A DNA stretch of 64,000 nucleotides from Sphingopyxis sp. MWB1 (lineage in GTDB: Bacteria > Pseudomonadota > Alphaproteobacteria > Sphingomonadales > Sphingomonadaceae), in assembly GCF_000763945.1 (NCBI RefSeq), contig NZ_JQFJ01000005.1, forward strand, positions 226,137-290,136, written 5' to 3'. Of this stretch, positions 16,161-24,676 are shown one piece after another. The notes beneath the pieces are model-generated. The model was not told the origin of the DNA and searched no databases. It was given only the letters and a program-made list of their open reading frames with translations. The number at the start of each line of letters is the position of its first letter. Position 1 is the first letter of the stretch. A program made the position numbers and the translations under genes.

Positions 16161-18857
16161 TTAAAATTTAAGCGAGGCGCTGAGCGAGAAGGTCCGGCCC
16201 AGCTTGTAGCGGTTGAAATAGATGCGATTGTCGCCCGCTTCCTGCACTTCCTTGTAAGTGCGCCCCGTCAGGTTGCGCGCTTCGAACTTCAGTTCGACTT
16301 CCTTGCCGCCAAGCATAAGCCCCTGACGCGCCACGAAATCGAGCTGGATGCCGGGCTTTTCCTTGAGGTCGGGCTGACCCGAGGGACCGCGGCTGGTCAC
16401 GCGCGGGCTGGCATAGGTCAAAAGCAGCGTCTGCTGCGACAGCCGGTCCTGATCTTCCAGCCCGATCTGGACGTTGACCAGATGGTCCGACTGACCCGTC
16501 AGCGGCGCCCCGTCGAAAAAGAAGTTGGACGCGTCATGCTCGACCCCGTTGATCACGGTCTTGTCGCCTTCGCGCACCTGAATTTCCGACTGGGTATAGG
16601 TGTAATTGCCGATCAGGACCATGCGGCGGCTCTGCCAGAAGGGCGCATCCGACAGGCTGTTCATCGGAAAATATTTCTGCAGCTCTATCTCGCCGCCATA
16701 AAGCGTCGCCTTGGGCGCATTGGCAAAGCTGGTGTTGATCGACGAATCCGACACCGACGTATAGGCTTCGATCGGCTTGTCGATCGACTTGTAAAAAGCC
16801 GCCGCCGTCAGCCGCTGGTCGCGGGCGAAATACCATTCATAGCGCGCCTCGGCATTCCACAGTTCGCTGTCGGTCAGCGAACGGTTGCCGCGGAACAGCC
16901 GGTTCGATTCGGGGTCCTGATAGATTTGCTCGATCAACTCACGGAACTGGGGCCGCGCAATCGTCTTGGAGCCGTTGAGGCGCACCTGCATGTCGGGCGC
17001 CGCTTCCCAGGTCAGCGTCACCGCAGGCAGCCAATAATCATTGTTCAAATTGGTCGCGAGGCTGTCCCCAATGCCCGTGCCGAACAGGTCAACCGGCGCC
17101 ACCGTCTGCTTGGCGGTTTCATAGCGGACGCCGGCGTTGATATTGACCGAGGGCATCAGCTCGGCCTGAATCTGCCCATAGCCGGCATGGGTGCGAAGCT
17201 TGGCATCAAAGGCGGCCGAACCATCCTGCGCCGAGGTTTCGATCAGCGTGATATCATAAAGCTGGATCGTTGCGTCGGAGAGGAGATAGTCGGGGCGAAG
17301 CTGCTGCACCGCCAGCGGCAGGTCGGTCGCGCGGAACAGGAAGGAGCGGCGCTCGGATACGCGGTGCGTATCGCTATAGGCATAGCCCACTGTGGCCGAA
17401 ACCCGCGGCGCGACCTCATAGGAAAGATCGGCGCCCCCCGACCAGAGATTTTCGTTCAGGTCTGAAAAGGCGATCGACGCATCACCACGATTGCCGCCAA
17501 GGTCATTGACGAAACGATCGCCGACCGGGTCCTGCTCGGGCGGCAAATTGGTGCGGACATAGGTGAAGCTGCGCTCATAGGGCGCTTCACGCTGCGAATT
17601 GGCATAGGCGCCGCGCAGGTCGAGCTTGAGCGCGTCAAACTGGAATTCGCCGACAAACTGCGTGTTGATCAACTGCCGCTCATACCAGGCAGTGTCCTGT
17701 TTCATAATGTCGCGGTCGGACTGGTTGCGGTCGGTGCCAAGCGCGAGGCGCGCCTGTTTCAGCGTGTCGCGGATATAAAGATTGGTCCAGCGCAGCTTGT
17801 GCTCGCCCATTTCCAGGCCAAAGCCCAACAGGCCGTTCACGACGATACGATTATCGGTGACGACGCGATTATAGCTGGTCTGCGGATCGCCCGAGAGGTC
17901 CTGGTTCAGCGATGTTTGCTGCAGTGTATCGCGCGTGCGCCACTTGTTGCTGATCCCCGCCGTCGCGATGATCCCGAGTTCGCCGCCCGGAAGCTGAATC
18001 GTCGTGCCGCCGGTCAGCCCTGCCGACCAGTTGATCGGAATATGGTTATTCTGCTGCAGCAAGGTGGTTTCGGCATTCACGAGCTGCATCTGGATCGCTT
18101 CCAGATCATCCTGGCTGAAGTCAGCACCTTCGAGGATCGGCTTGCCGCTGTCGAGCGCGGCCTGAAGCAGCGGCGGAATATCGCGCGTGCCATCGTCGAA
18201 ACCGGTCCAGTCGGTATCGCTGCCATAATAGGTATAGCCAAGCTGGTTGGTCGTCTCGCTGTCCCAGCCGATGCCGCCCGACAGGGTGAGGAAGGTTTCG
18301 CGCGGCGTCGCCTTGGTCGTGAGGTTGATCACCCCGCCGCCAAATTCGCCGGGGAAATTCGCCGAATAGCTTTTCTGAACCAACGTCGAGTCGATGACAT
18401 TGGTCGGAAAAATATCGAGCGGCACCACCCGCTTCAGCGGTTCGGGGCTCGGCAGGGGAGAGCCATTGAGCAAAGCCAGCGAATAGCGGTCGCCAAGCCC
18501 GCGAACATAGACAAAGCCGCCGCCGACCACCGACAGGCCGGTGACGCGCTGCAACGATCCGGAAATATCCCCTTCCCCGGTCCGGGCGATATCGGCGGAG
18601 GACAGCACTGACACCACTTCGGGGGTCGCGCGTACGATATTGGGGGTATAACGGCCCGTGACCACGATTTCCTGGTTGGCACCGCCGGGAATGGAGACAT
18701 CGGCCTCCTCATCGGGCGCCGCCTCGTCGGGCGAGGCAGCATCGGCGACCGGATCCGGGCCGGCCGGCGCGGGATCGGCGCTTTGCGCGAGCGTCGCAGG
18801 CGCCACGAGCGCAGAACTGAGGAGGAGCAGGCTGGCAAGGATCGGCCGCTTGGTCAT
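16161..18857 (-). CDS. TonB-dependent outer-membrane receptor
   Basis: This 898-residue protein has a signal peptide (residues 1-25, cleavage after ATLAQ) and an acidic spacer (about 26-58). A plug domain (about 60-190) carries EIVVTGRYTPNIVRATPEVV, FVYVRGLGDRYSLALLNG and FPGEFGGGVINLTTK. The rest is a 22-strand-type barrel ending in an aromatic residue (LKF). No TonB box is obvious beyond the EIVVTG segment. The substrate is unknown. It follows an exported lipoprotein gene by 81 bases in the same direction and probably shares its promoter. The pair sits immediately upstream of the type II secretion operon with the same kind of PhoB-like repeats, so a phosphorus-related ligand is one possibility. 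That is inference from context only. Confidence 0.9.
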   Translation of the reverse strand: MTKRPILASLLLLSSALVAPATLAQSADPAPAGPDPVADAASPDEAAPDEEADVSIPGGANQEIVVTGRYTPNIVRATPEVVSVLSSADIARTGEGDISGSLQRVTGLSVVGGGFVYVRGLGDRYSLALLNGSPLPSPEPLKRVVPLDIFPTNVIDSTLVQKSYSANFPGEFGGGVINLTTKATPRETFLTLSGGIGWDSETTNQLGYTYYGSDTDWTGFDDGTRDIPPLLQAALDSGKPILEGADFSQDDLEAIQMQLVNAETTLLQQNNHIPINWSAGLTGGTTIQLPGGELGIIATAGISNKWRTRDTLQQTSLNQDLSGDPQTSYNRVVTDNRIVVNGLLGFGLEMGEHKLRWTNLYIRDTLKQARLALGTDRNQSDRDIMKQDTAWYERQLINTQFVGEFQFDALKLDLRGAYANSQREAPYERSFTYVRTNLPPEQDPVGDRFVNDLGGNRGDASIAFSDLNENLWSGGADLSYEVAPRVSATVGYAYSDTHRVSERRSFLFRATDLPLAVQQLRPDYLLSDATIQLYDITLIETSAQDGSAAFDAKLRTHAGYGQIQAELMPSVNINAGVRYETAKQTVAPVDLFGTGIGDSLATNLNNDYWLPAVTLTWEAAPDMQVRLNGSKTIARPQFRELIEQIYQDPESNRLFRGNRSLTDSELWNAEARYEWYFARDQRLTAAAFYKSIDKPIEAYTSVSDSSINTSFANAPKATLYGGEIELQKYFPMNSLSDAPFWQSRRMVLIGNYTYTQSEIQVREGDKTVINGVEHDASNFFFDGAPLTGQSDHLVNVQIGLEDQDRLSQQTLLLTYASPRVTSRGPSGQPDLKEKPGIQLDFVARQGLMLGGKEVELKFEARNLTGRTYKEVQEAGDNRIYFNRYKLGRTFSLSASLKF

Positions 18858-18938
18858 GGTGAAAACCCCTGAAAATATGCAAATGAGGGAGCGGGCAGCC
18901 CCACAGGTCCGCCCGCCCCCCGATAGGATCGCCTTCGA

Positions 18939-20507
18939 TCAGCTGACCGGCAGCGCGGTGCAGGAACCGCTGGTGCTGCCAAAGCTGGCGGTGGCCGAAT
19001 TACAGGTCCAACCGGCGTACCAGGTGTCATTGGCGTCGCGGACGGCGCCGACATAGTTGGTGGTGTCGAAGAAGGCGTTCAGCGTCTTCGCATTGAAGGC
19101 GGCGAAGCCCGTCTCGGTCGCGCCGTTGACGAACAAATTGGTCAGGCTGGGCGTGTAGGTTGAACGATTGTTCGTGCCGCCTTCGAAGATCGCCTGAACC
19201 TCGGCATCGCTGACGCCATTGGAACCGCGGAACGGGGTCGCGTTGCACTGCATCGACACCGAGTGGAACTTCGGCGGACCGGCTTCATCGGGACCGGTGG
19301 TCTGCGCCGTCGTGGCGCTGTCGACGCGCAGGCAGCGCGTTCCCGGCGACACGATCAGGCCATTGGCGAAGGTATAATCGGCACCGCCGCGGATACGGAT
19401 GGCCGCGCCGTTGCCGGCAGCCGCGTTGCGCTGGATGAAGGTAAAGTTCGAAATGGTCACATTCTGACGCGGAACGGCATTTTCATTGCCGTCCGAGTCG
19501 ATTTCCATCATCGAATCGCCGATCGCTCCGCCCGCACGCTGCACGGCGATGGCATATTGGATGTTGCCCTTGTAGCCGACGTCGGTGTCAAAGCTGTCAT
19601 CTTCAGCGCCGGTGACGATCATATGCTTGAAGTTCGGACGTCCGCCGAAAACTTCCATGCCATCGTCCGAGCTGTTGTGGATCTGGATATGATGAATTTC
19701 GGTGCCCGAGCCCACGCCCGAGGGAGTCAGGCCCTGCAATTCCTTGTCGGCGCTCAGGACAAAGCCCGAATAGCGGATCTGGACATAGGCCATGCGCCCC
19801 GAATTGTCGCCGGCCTGCGCGCCGCCATAAAGAGCGTTCGACGTGCCTTCGGTATCGCGTTCGCAGGCAACCGTGCCTTCGGCCGCACCGGGGGCAAGGC
19901 AGTCGGTGATGGGCGCGCGGCCCAGCAGGACGACACCGCCCCACAGCTGCGACGTATTGTCATCGGCCGAACCGACGACGTTGCCGCGGCCCGTGAAGAT
20001 GATCGGCTGGGTCGGGGTGCCGACAGCGTCGATCTTGTTGCCGCGATTGACGACAAGGTACGAAACGCCGGTCGAACCGAAAATGATGACGCCCGGGTCG
20101 ATGGTCAGCGTGACATCGGTGTTGGTGCTCGCCGCGCCCTGGTCGGTGCCGACATCGACACGACCGGGAAGCGAATAGATAACGCCGTCCACCTTGGGAA
20201 TGGCGGTCGAGGCCGTGAAGCGCGAGGGGAAAGCACAGTTGCGCCACGTGCCTTCCGGACCGGTGATCGTACCGAGATTCTGCAACTGGGCGGTCGCGGG
20301 ACCAGCAATCGTCGGGCAGTTCGCCGCAGGCGTCACGCCGGTCGGGGTCGGCGTGGGAGTCGGGGTGGGCGTCGGGGTCGGCGTCGGCGCCGGAATGACG
20401 ATCGTGCCTTCGCCCGGCGAAGCCACGCCATCGGCACCGCAGGCTGCAAGAATGGAACAGGCCACGCCACTCAGCATGACCAATCGAACGCGCGCAAAAG
20501 CCGCCAT
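18939..20507 (-). CDS. Putative surface lipoprotein with Pro-Thr linker and beta-helix-like body
   Basis: I do not recognise a named family. The ATG at 20507 follows an ACGGAG ribosome-binding site. The 522-residue product has a lipoprotein signal peptide with lipobox LAAC (Cys23). A Pro-Thr linker of nine PT-type dipeptides follows (about residues 38-58). The large remaining domain is rich in short turns and Asn/Gly (IIFGSTGVSYLVVNRGNK, IHHIQIHNSSDDGMEVFGG, ENAVPRQNVTISNFTFIQ), which resembles a right-handed parallel beta-helix. Several Cys residues lie in the body. It is the first gene of a two-gene unit with the TonB-dependent receptor. A role as a secreted or surface-exposed partner of that receptor, possibly exported by the adjacent type II system, is inferred from context. 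Confidence 0.75.
   Translation of the reverse strand: MAAFARVRLVMLSGVACSILAACGADGVASPGEGTIVIPAPTPTPTPTPTPTPTPTGVTPAANCPTIAGPATAQLQNLGTITGPEGTWRNCAFPSRFTASTAIPKVDGVIYSLPGRVDVGTDQGAASTNTDVTLTIDPGVIIFGSTGVSYLVVNRGNKIDAVGTPTQPIIFTGRGNVVGSADDNTSQLWGGVVLLGRAPITDCLAPGAAEGTVACERDTEGTSNALYGGAQAGDNSGRMAYVQIRYSGFVLSADKELQGLTPSGVGSGTEIHHIQIHNSSDDGMEVFGGRPNFKHMIVTGAEDDSFDTDVGYKGNIQYAIAVQRAGGAIGDSMMEIDSDGNENAVPRQNVTISNFTFIQRNAAAGNGAAIRIRGGADYTFANGLIVSPGTRCLRVDSATTAQTTGPDEAGPPKFHSVSMQCNATPFRGSNGVSDAEVQAIFEGGTNNRSTYTPSLTNLFVNGATETGFAAFNAKTLNAFFDTTNYVGAVRDANDTWYAGWTCNSATASFGSTSGSCTALPVS
20341..20395 (-). repeat. Short in-gene repeat encoding the Pro-Thr linker
   Basis: A run of near-identical six-base units (gtcggg/gtcggc on the plus strand) encodes a string of PT dipeptides inside the lipoprotein gene. 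Such repeats can change length by slippage in steps of two codons without breaking the frame, varying the spacer between the lipid anchor and the folded domain. Confidence 0.8.
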
Positions 20508-20810
20508 GAAAATCTCCGTTCCCGGTGTGCGCCCCGCTGGGCGCTGGTGAAAAATCACCGGCCAGCGAAAGACAGAACCCCACGCCCCCGGTGACGCCGC
20601 CACTAGGCTGATTCGATGACCGTCTGACGCCAGAGCAATGACATTTGCGTGACTCTTAAGAGTCGTTTTTGTGACAAAGGCGGCAGGCTGGGCGGACCCG
20701 AAAGCGCGTCCGAAAAAATATTCGGCACAAGCTTGCTTGCATCGGGTGAAAAGCTTTGCTAGGCGCCCGCACCTACCCGGTGCCGGACCCGTTCGGCCCC
20801 ATCATGATGT
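20508..20810. other. Intergenic region upstream of the lipoprotein-receptor operon
   Basis: This 303-base stretch contains no convincing gene. It holds the probable promoter region of the lipoprotein-receptor operon, including the PhoB-like repeats annotated separately and a perfect 14-base palindrome GACTCTTAAGAGTC (20651-20664). The right end, next to the tRNA gene, shows nothing else recognisable. Confidence 0.6.
20634..20677 (-). promoter_or_regulatory. Tandem PhoB-like boxes upstream of the lipoprotein gene
   Basis: On the minus strand, four 11-base units begin at 20677, 20666, 20655 and 20644, with leading heptamers TTGTCAC, ACGACTC, GAGTCAC and ATGTCAT. The 18-mer from 20655 to 20638 matches the Pho-box consensus at 12 positions; the second unit is degenerate. 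The layout mirrors that upstream of gspC. The block ends about 125 bases before the start codon. Confidence 0.45.
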
Positions 20811-20897
20811 GCGGTCGTGGCGGAACTGGTAGACGCGCAACGTTGAGGTCGTTGTGGCCGAAAGGCCGTGGAAGTTCGAGTCTTCTCGACCGCACCA
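20811..20897 (+). tRNA. tRNA-Leu, anticodon GAG
   Basis: An 87-base gene including the encoded CCA (20895-20897). The acceptor stem GCGGTCG (20811-20817) pairs with CGACCGC (20887-20893), followed by discriminator A. The anticodon arm is CAACG-TTGAGGT-CGTTG with anticodon GAG. A long variable arm (GGCCGAAAGGCC) is typical of type II tRNAs such as Leu. The T arm is GTTCGAGTC-type. The acceptor, anticodon and variable arms all pair well. Confidence 0.97.
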
Positions 20898-21010
20898 TTA
20901 TCCTGAAAATGACGGATGGCTGGCCCGCCTGCTGCGCAGGCAGGCGAGCTGCATCATGTCTACTATTCAGCCGAGATGAGAAGAGCCCTTCAAACGCTGC
21001 GGCGCGCGGC

Positions 21011-22159
21011 TCAGACCTTGATGATCCAGTTTTTCCGGCGCAGCCATTCCATCGCCGCCCAGATCAGCGCCATATATATCAGTATGGGCAGCAGGCTGGC
21101 GATTTCACCGGGCAGCCAAGCAGCCGCCCAATGATAGGGCAGTAGAACCAGGTCCCAACCGACAACCCCTGCCGTGACCATGTGCAGCACATAGGCGGCA
21201 ATGGCGTTAAGGCCAAAGGCCATAGCGATCCGTGCCAGCCAGTGGTGCTCTGCGCCTGCACGGCCGTCCACAAAATGATGAAGCGCCGCGAGCGCCAGGG
21301 TCGTAATTCCGCAGGTGACGAGGACAAAGCTCGACGACCATATGTCCTTGATCACCGGAAACCACAGGCTCCATCCGAGGCCCACGCCCAGCATCGCAGC
21401 CCCGGCCAGCGCCAGCATCCCCGCACTGCCGCCCGCCGGCCGCGCCTTAAGGGCAATGCCGATCAAAACCCCGATCAACCCATGCGCGATAGCGGGCAAG
21501 GTGCCCAGCACCCCCTCGGGATCATAGCCTTGCGGGCCCTTCACATAGATATGATTGCCAGCCCCCAAAAAGACACGATCGACCGACGCGATAAAATTCT
21601 GTCCCCGCGCCCAAATATCGGTGCCCCCTCCGTCGAGCGACGGTGCCAGCGCCAACGGCCAATATAATATAAGAATGGTGAGCGTCAGAATTAGCAGCGC
21701 ACGCGGTCGCAAAAGCAGGAACAGCAAAGCACAAGCCCCATACACCAATCCAATGCGCTGCAACACGCCAAAGAGCCGCCAGTCGCCGGACGTAAAATCC
21801 GCAAACCAGGCAAGGTTGGAGAGAAGAAAGCCAATCAGGATCAGACGTAAACTACGCGTGCCAATCTGCCACGCCACCGGAGCGGTCAAGCCATCTTCGG
21901 CGGCTGGGCGCGCAAGCGCAAAGGGAATGGAAACCCCCACCATCAATAGAAATGCGGGAAAGACCAGATCGGCTATGGTCAGTCCATCCCAGCGGGCGTG
22001 AAGCAGCGGAGGCCAGACATCCGCTTGAACCGAATAGAAGAGCGCCGCAGCCGCATTGACAAGGATCATCCCCATCACCGCGAGGCCCCGCAGCAAATCC
22101 AGCGACGCAAGCCGCGCTCTCGCCGGTTCCTGCATCATGCCCTGCGTTTTTCTGTTCAT
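21011..22159 (-). CDS. NagX-like polytopic membrane acyltransferase (DUF5009 / HGSNAT-like)
   Basis: This multi-pass membrane protein of 382 residues has about ten hydrophobic helices. It resembles the family of bacterial NagX proteins and human heparan-alpha-glucosaminide N-acetyltransferase, marked by ASLDLLRGLAVMGMILVN and DLVFPAFLLMVGVSIPFA. The start at 22159 has a GGAGG ribosome-binding site seven bases upstream. Members are often found in N-acetylglucosamine utilisation clusters, where the biochemical role is not firmly known; acetyl transfer to amino sugars across the membrane is assumed from the human homologue. Here it is the distal gene of the halogenase-GntR group, in a locus that also has a beta-hexosaminidase. 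Confidence 0.8.
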   Translation of the reverse strand: MNRKTQGMMQEPARARLASLDLLRGLAVMGMILVNAAAALFYSVQADVWPPLLHARWDGLTIADLVFPAFLLMVGVSIPFALARPAAEDGLTAPVAWQIGTRSLRLILIGFLLSNLAWFADFTSGDWRLFGVLQRIGLVYGACALLFLLLRPRALLILTLTILILYWPLALAPSLDGGGTDIWARGQNFIASVDRVFLGAGNHIYVKGPQGYDPEGVLGTLPAIAHGLIGVLIGIALKARPAGGSAGMLALAGAAMLGVGLGWSLWFPVIKDIWSSSFVLVTCGITTLALAALHHFVDGRAGAEHHWLARIAMAFGLNAIAAYVLHMVTAGVVGWDLVLLPYHWAAAWLPGEIASLLPILIYMALIWAAMEWLRRKNWIIKV

Positions 22160-22208
22160 GCTCGCCTCCCTCCCCGCAATAAACAGGAGAGAAGGAGAAC
22201 TATCTACC

Positions 22209-22243
22209 AAAAAGATACCAATAATCTCAATTGGTATCTTTTT
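22209..22243. promoter_or_regulatory. Perfect 14-bp inverted repeat between the gntR-type and nagX-like genes
   Basis: AAAAAGATACCAAT (22209-22222) and ATTGGTATCTTTTT (22230-22243) are perfect complements around a seven-base loop. The flanking T tracts on both strands would let it act as a terminator. The arms also contain the half-site ATTGGTAT seen at other promoters of this locus, so it may equally be an operator for the adjacent GntR regulator. Confidence 0.6.
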
Positions 22244-22255
22244 TGATGATTTGCA

Positions 22256-22996
22256 TCATCCCATATTCAGTTCAGCGACCAGATCATATGCGTCGCCGGG
22301 ATAAAAGGTACGGGTAAATTCCACCGGCCTGCCATCGGCTAGAAACCCCCGGCGTTCAATATAAAGCCCCGGCGCCCCAACGCTGGTCGCGAGCGCTTCG
22401 GCCTGCTCAGCATCAAGCGCCACCGCGCGCGAACGCTGGAGGGCACGAACGGGCCGGTGTCCTGCCGCATCCAGCGCAGCATAAAGCGAATGTTCGACGG
22501 CATCGATGGACGCAAGGCAGAAGGAAGCAATCGTGGAATATTCCAGCGCCATCGGCGCCCCATCGGCATAACGAATGCGATGGAAGCGGTATACAGGCGA
22601 GCCGGGTGACAATCCGAGCGATAGCGCCTCTTCGGGGTTAACCGCGCCATGCGCGCGGCTGACCCATTGCGTGGAGGGGTGACGTCCGCGAGACATCATA
22701 TCTTCGGAAAAAGAAGAGAGTTTTGAAAAACTCTTCTCCACTCGCGCACCGCGAACGAAGGTTCCCGTACCGCGACGCCGGGTCAGCAGACCTTCATCGA
22801 CCAGGCCGTCGATGGCCTTGCGTACAGTGATGCGCGACACGTCGAGCTTGTGCGCCAGGTCGCGCTCGGTAGGGATCGCATCCTCGGCCGCGACCCGCCC
22901 CTCGGCGATGGCGTCGCGCAAAAGCTGTTGCAACTGTACATAGAGGGGAGTGGAGCCTTTTTTTTGAAGCGAATGCTCAACACCATGCAGCAGCAA
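22256..22996 (-). CDS. GntR/HutC-family transcriptional regulator, NagR-like
   Basis: A DNA-binding regulator with an N-terminal winged helix (STPLYVQLQQLLRDAIAEG, LDVSRITVRKAIDGLVDEG, TRRRGTGTFV) and a C-terminal UTRA effector domain (about residues 85-245). UTRA domains bind sugar phosphates or related metabolites. The start is uncertain: no suitable ATG exists. I choose the TTG at 22996, which follows a GGAAGG ribosome-binding site; an upstream TTG at 23050 would add 18 residues. It lies 63 bases after the halogenase homologue and upstream of the NagX-like gene. It is the only regulator inside the amino-sugar locus, so it is the likely reader of the ATTGGT(A/C)T sites there. Confidence 0.88.
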   Translation of the reverse strand: MLLHGVEHSLQKKGSTPLYVQLQQLLRDAIAEGRVAAEDAIPTERDLAHKLDVSRITVRKAIDGLVDEGLLTRRRGTGTFVRGARVEKSFSKLSSFSEDMMSRGRHPSTQWVSRAHGAVNPEEALSLGLSPGSPVYRFHRIRYADGAPMALEYSTIASFCLASIDAVEHSLYAALDAAGHRPVRALQRSRAVALDAEQAEALATSVGAPGLYIERRGFLADGRPVEFTRTFYPGDAYDLVAELNMG

Positions 22997-23059
22997 TTTT
23001 TCTTCCTTCCTCCGCGGAGCAGTAGAGATATTGGGTGACCAGGGATGCAATGGCGCCCT

Positions 23060-24583
23060 TCATCGCGTCCGCCCTGCAGCGCGTAATTGTCGTTCGGCTT
23101 CCGCGCTGCTCGCACCCATTTTTACCGTGTCGGCGATGGCTGAGCGCATGCGCGCGAATGTTTCACGTAGCTCCCCTTCGCTGACACGATCCGCAAGCGG
23201 ACTGTAACGCCGCGGCCGCTCATCAAAACCGGCAAGCAAGCTCAACCAGCTTGGCTCCTGAAAACTTTCCCACTCATATCGCACCAATTCACCCTGAGCG
23301 CGCCAGGCGTCGAGCTTCATTTGCAACGTGTCGGGCAAGGTCAAACCTCGCATATAATCCCAAAATGGTTCGCCCATCCGCCGGTTGAGGCAATAATGAA
23401 TCAGCAGGAAATCGCGTATCCGTTCAAATTCCAGTCGCGATTGACGATCATAAACGGCGGCAAGCGCAGGATCGCAGCGGCGATCGGGAAACAAACGCAC
23501 CAACCGTTCAATTCCCGATTGAATGAGCGTGATGCTTGTGGATTCCAGCGGCTCCAGAAACCCTGCCGCGAGACCAATGGCGACAACATTGCCCTGCCAG
23601 AAACGCTCGCGGTGGCCCGGCGTAAAGCGCAATCGCCGAGCCTCGCCGATCGGCACTCCCTTCAATTGGGCCCGTAGCCGCTGCTCGGCCGCATCATCCT
23701 CTATATATTCGGAACAATAGACATAACCATTCCCATCCCGGTGACGCAGTGGGATATGCCATTGCCACCCGGCCTCCCTTGCCGTGGCCGTCGTCAGCGG
23801 CGGCGCCACTCCCCCATTCTCGCTACCGATCGCAATCGCGCGATCACAGGGCAGCCAGCGGCGCCAGTCGACATAGCCGACGCCCATAGCATCGCCAATC
23901 AACAGCCCCCGAAACCCTGAACAATCGATCCATAAATCGCCCACGACACGCTGCCCATTGGCTAGTCGGATCGCCTCCACATGACCATTACCCTTGGACC
24001 GCTCGACGCCCTCGATCCGGCCGTCGATATGCGTCACCCCCTTGGCGAGAGACAGATCGCGCAGCATTGCCGCAAATTTGGACGCGTCAAAATGCAACGC
24101 GAAGTCAAACAAGCCAAGGTCATTGGCCGGTCGCGGATTGGGAACGAGGAAACGCCCCTGCTGGGCCAGCTGGGTGCAGAGACAATAATCGGATAGCGGC
24201 ACGTCATCGCCTGCAGACTGCAGCTTCAGCCAATATTGATGAAAGGGCACACCGCGCGCGGGCACCCCATAAAGGCCAAAGGGGTGAAAGAAATAATGCC
24301 CCTTCTCGGCCCAGTCCTGAAAAGCGATGCCCAGCTTGACCGTGCCTTCGGTCGCGGCGAGCACGTCGGCATCCCTGAGGCCCACCGCCGCCAGAAAATC
24401 GCGGATCGCGGGCACGGTTGCCTCGCCAACCCCGACCGTTCCGATTTCGGAACTGTCGACGACCGTTATTTCAAGGGAAAGGTGGCGCAGATGCTGCGCC
24501 ATATAGGCGGCGGCCATCCATCCGGCCGTTCCGCCCCCGACGATCACCACCCGCCGGATTTGCTGATCCTGGTCGTTCTTCAT
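23060..24583 (-). CDS. Flavin-dependent tryptophan-halogenase family protein
   Basis: A 507-residue FAD protein of the tryptophan-halogenase family. The start at 24583 (MKNDQDQQIRR) is preceded by AGGGGTGG. It has the dinucleotide-binding GGGTAGW (16-22), GVGEATVP (51-58), a Lys at 83 (EGTVKLGIAF) aligned with the catalytic Lys of PrnA, the WxWxIP signature (WQWHIP, 273-278), and LEPLEST (343-349) with the catalytic-type Glu. All the residues expected of an active flavin halogenase are thus present. In sphingomonads and relatives such genes frequently sit beside TonB-dependent receptors in sugar loci, where no halogenated product is known. Its reaction here is therefore uncertain. Confidence 0.87.
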   Translation of the reverse strand: MKNDQDQQIRRVVIVGGGTAGWMAAAYMAQHLRHLSLEITVVDSSEIGTVGVGEATVPAIRDFLAAVGLRDADVLAATEGTVKLGIAFQDWAEKGHYFFHPFGLYGVPARGVPFHQYWLKLQSAGDDVPLSDYCLCTQLAQQGRFLVPNPRPANDLGLFDFALHFDASKFAAMLRDLSLAKGVTHIDGRIEGVERSKGNGHVEAIRLANGQRVVGDLWIDCSGFRGLLIGDAMGVGYVDWRRWLPCDRAIAIGSENGGVAPPLTTATAREAGWQWHIPLRHRDGNGYVYCSEYIEDDAAEQRLRAQLKGVPIGEARRLRFTPGHRERFWQGNVVAIGLAAGFLEPLESTSITLIQSGIERLVRLFPDRRCDPALAAVYDRQSRLEFERIRDFLLIHYCLNRRMGEPFWDYMRGLTLPDTLQMKLDAWRAQGELVRYEWESFQEPSWLSLLAGFDERPRRYSPLADRVSEGELRETFARMRSAIADTVKMGASSAEAERQLRAAGRTR

Positions 24584-24676
24584 CACTTGACCACCCCTTA
24601 CCCCTGCCTTCTCATGCAAGAAAGCTCGCCGCTCGCACAAGGCGAGCGGCGAGTAGGAGAGGTTCGATGAAAATGA

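Noticed and set aside
20925..20955. GC-rich hairpin downstream of tRNA-Leu as a terminator
   Set aside because: The stem is short and no T run follows.
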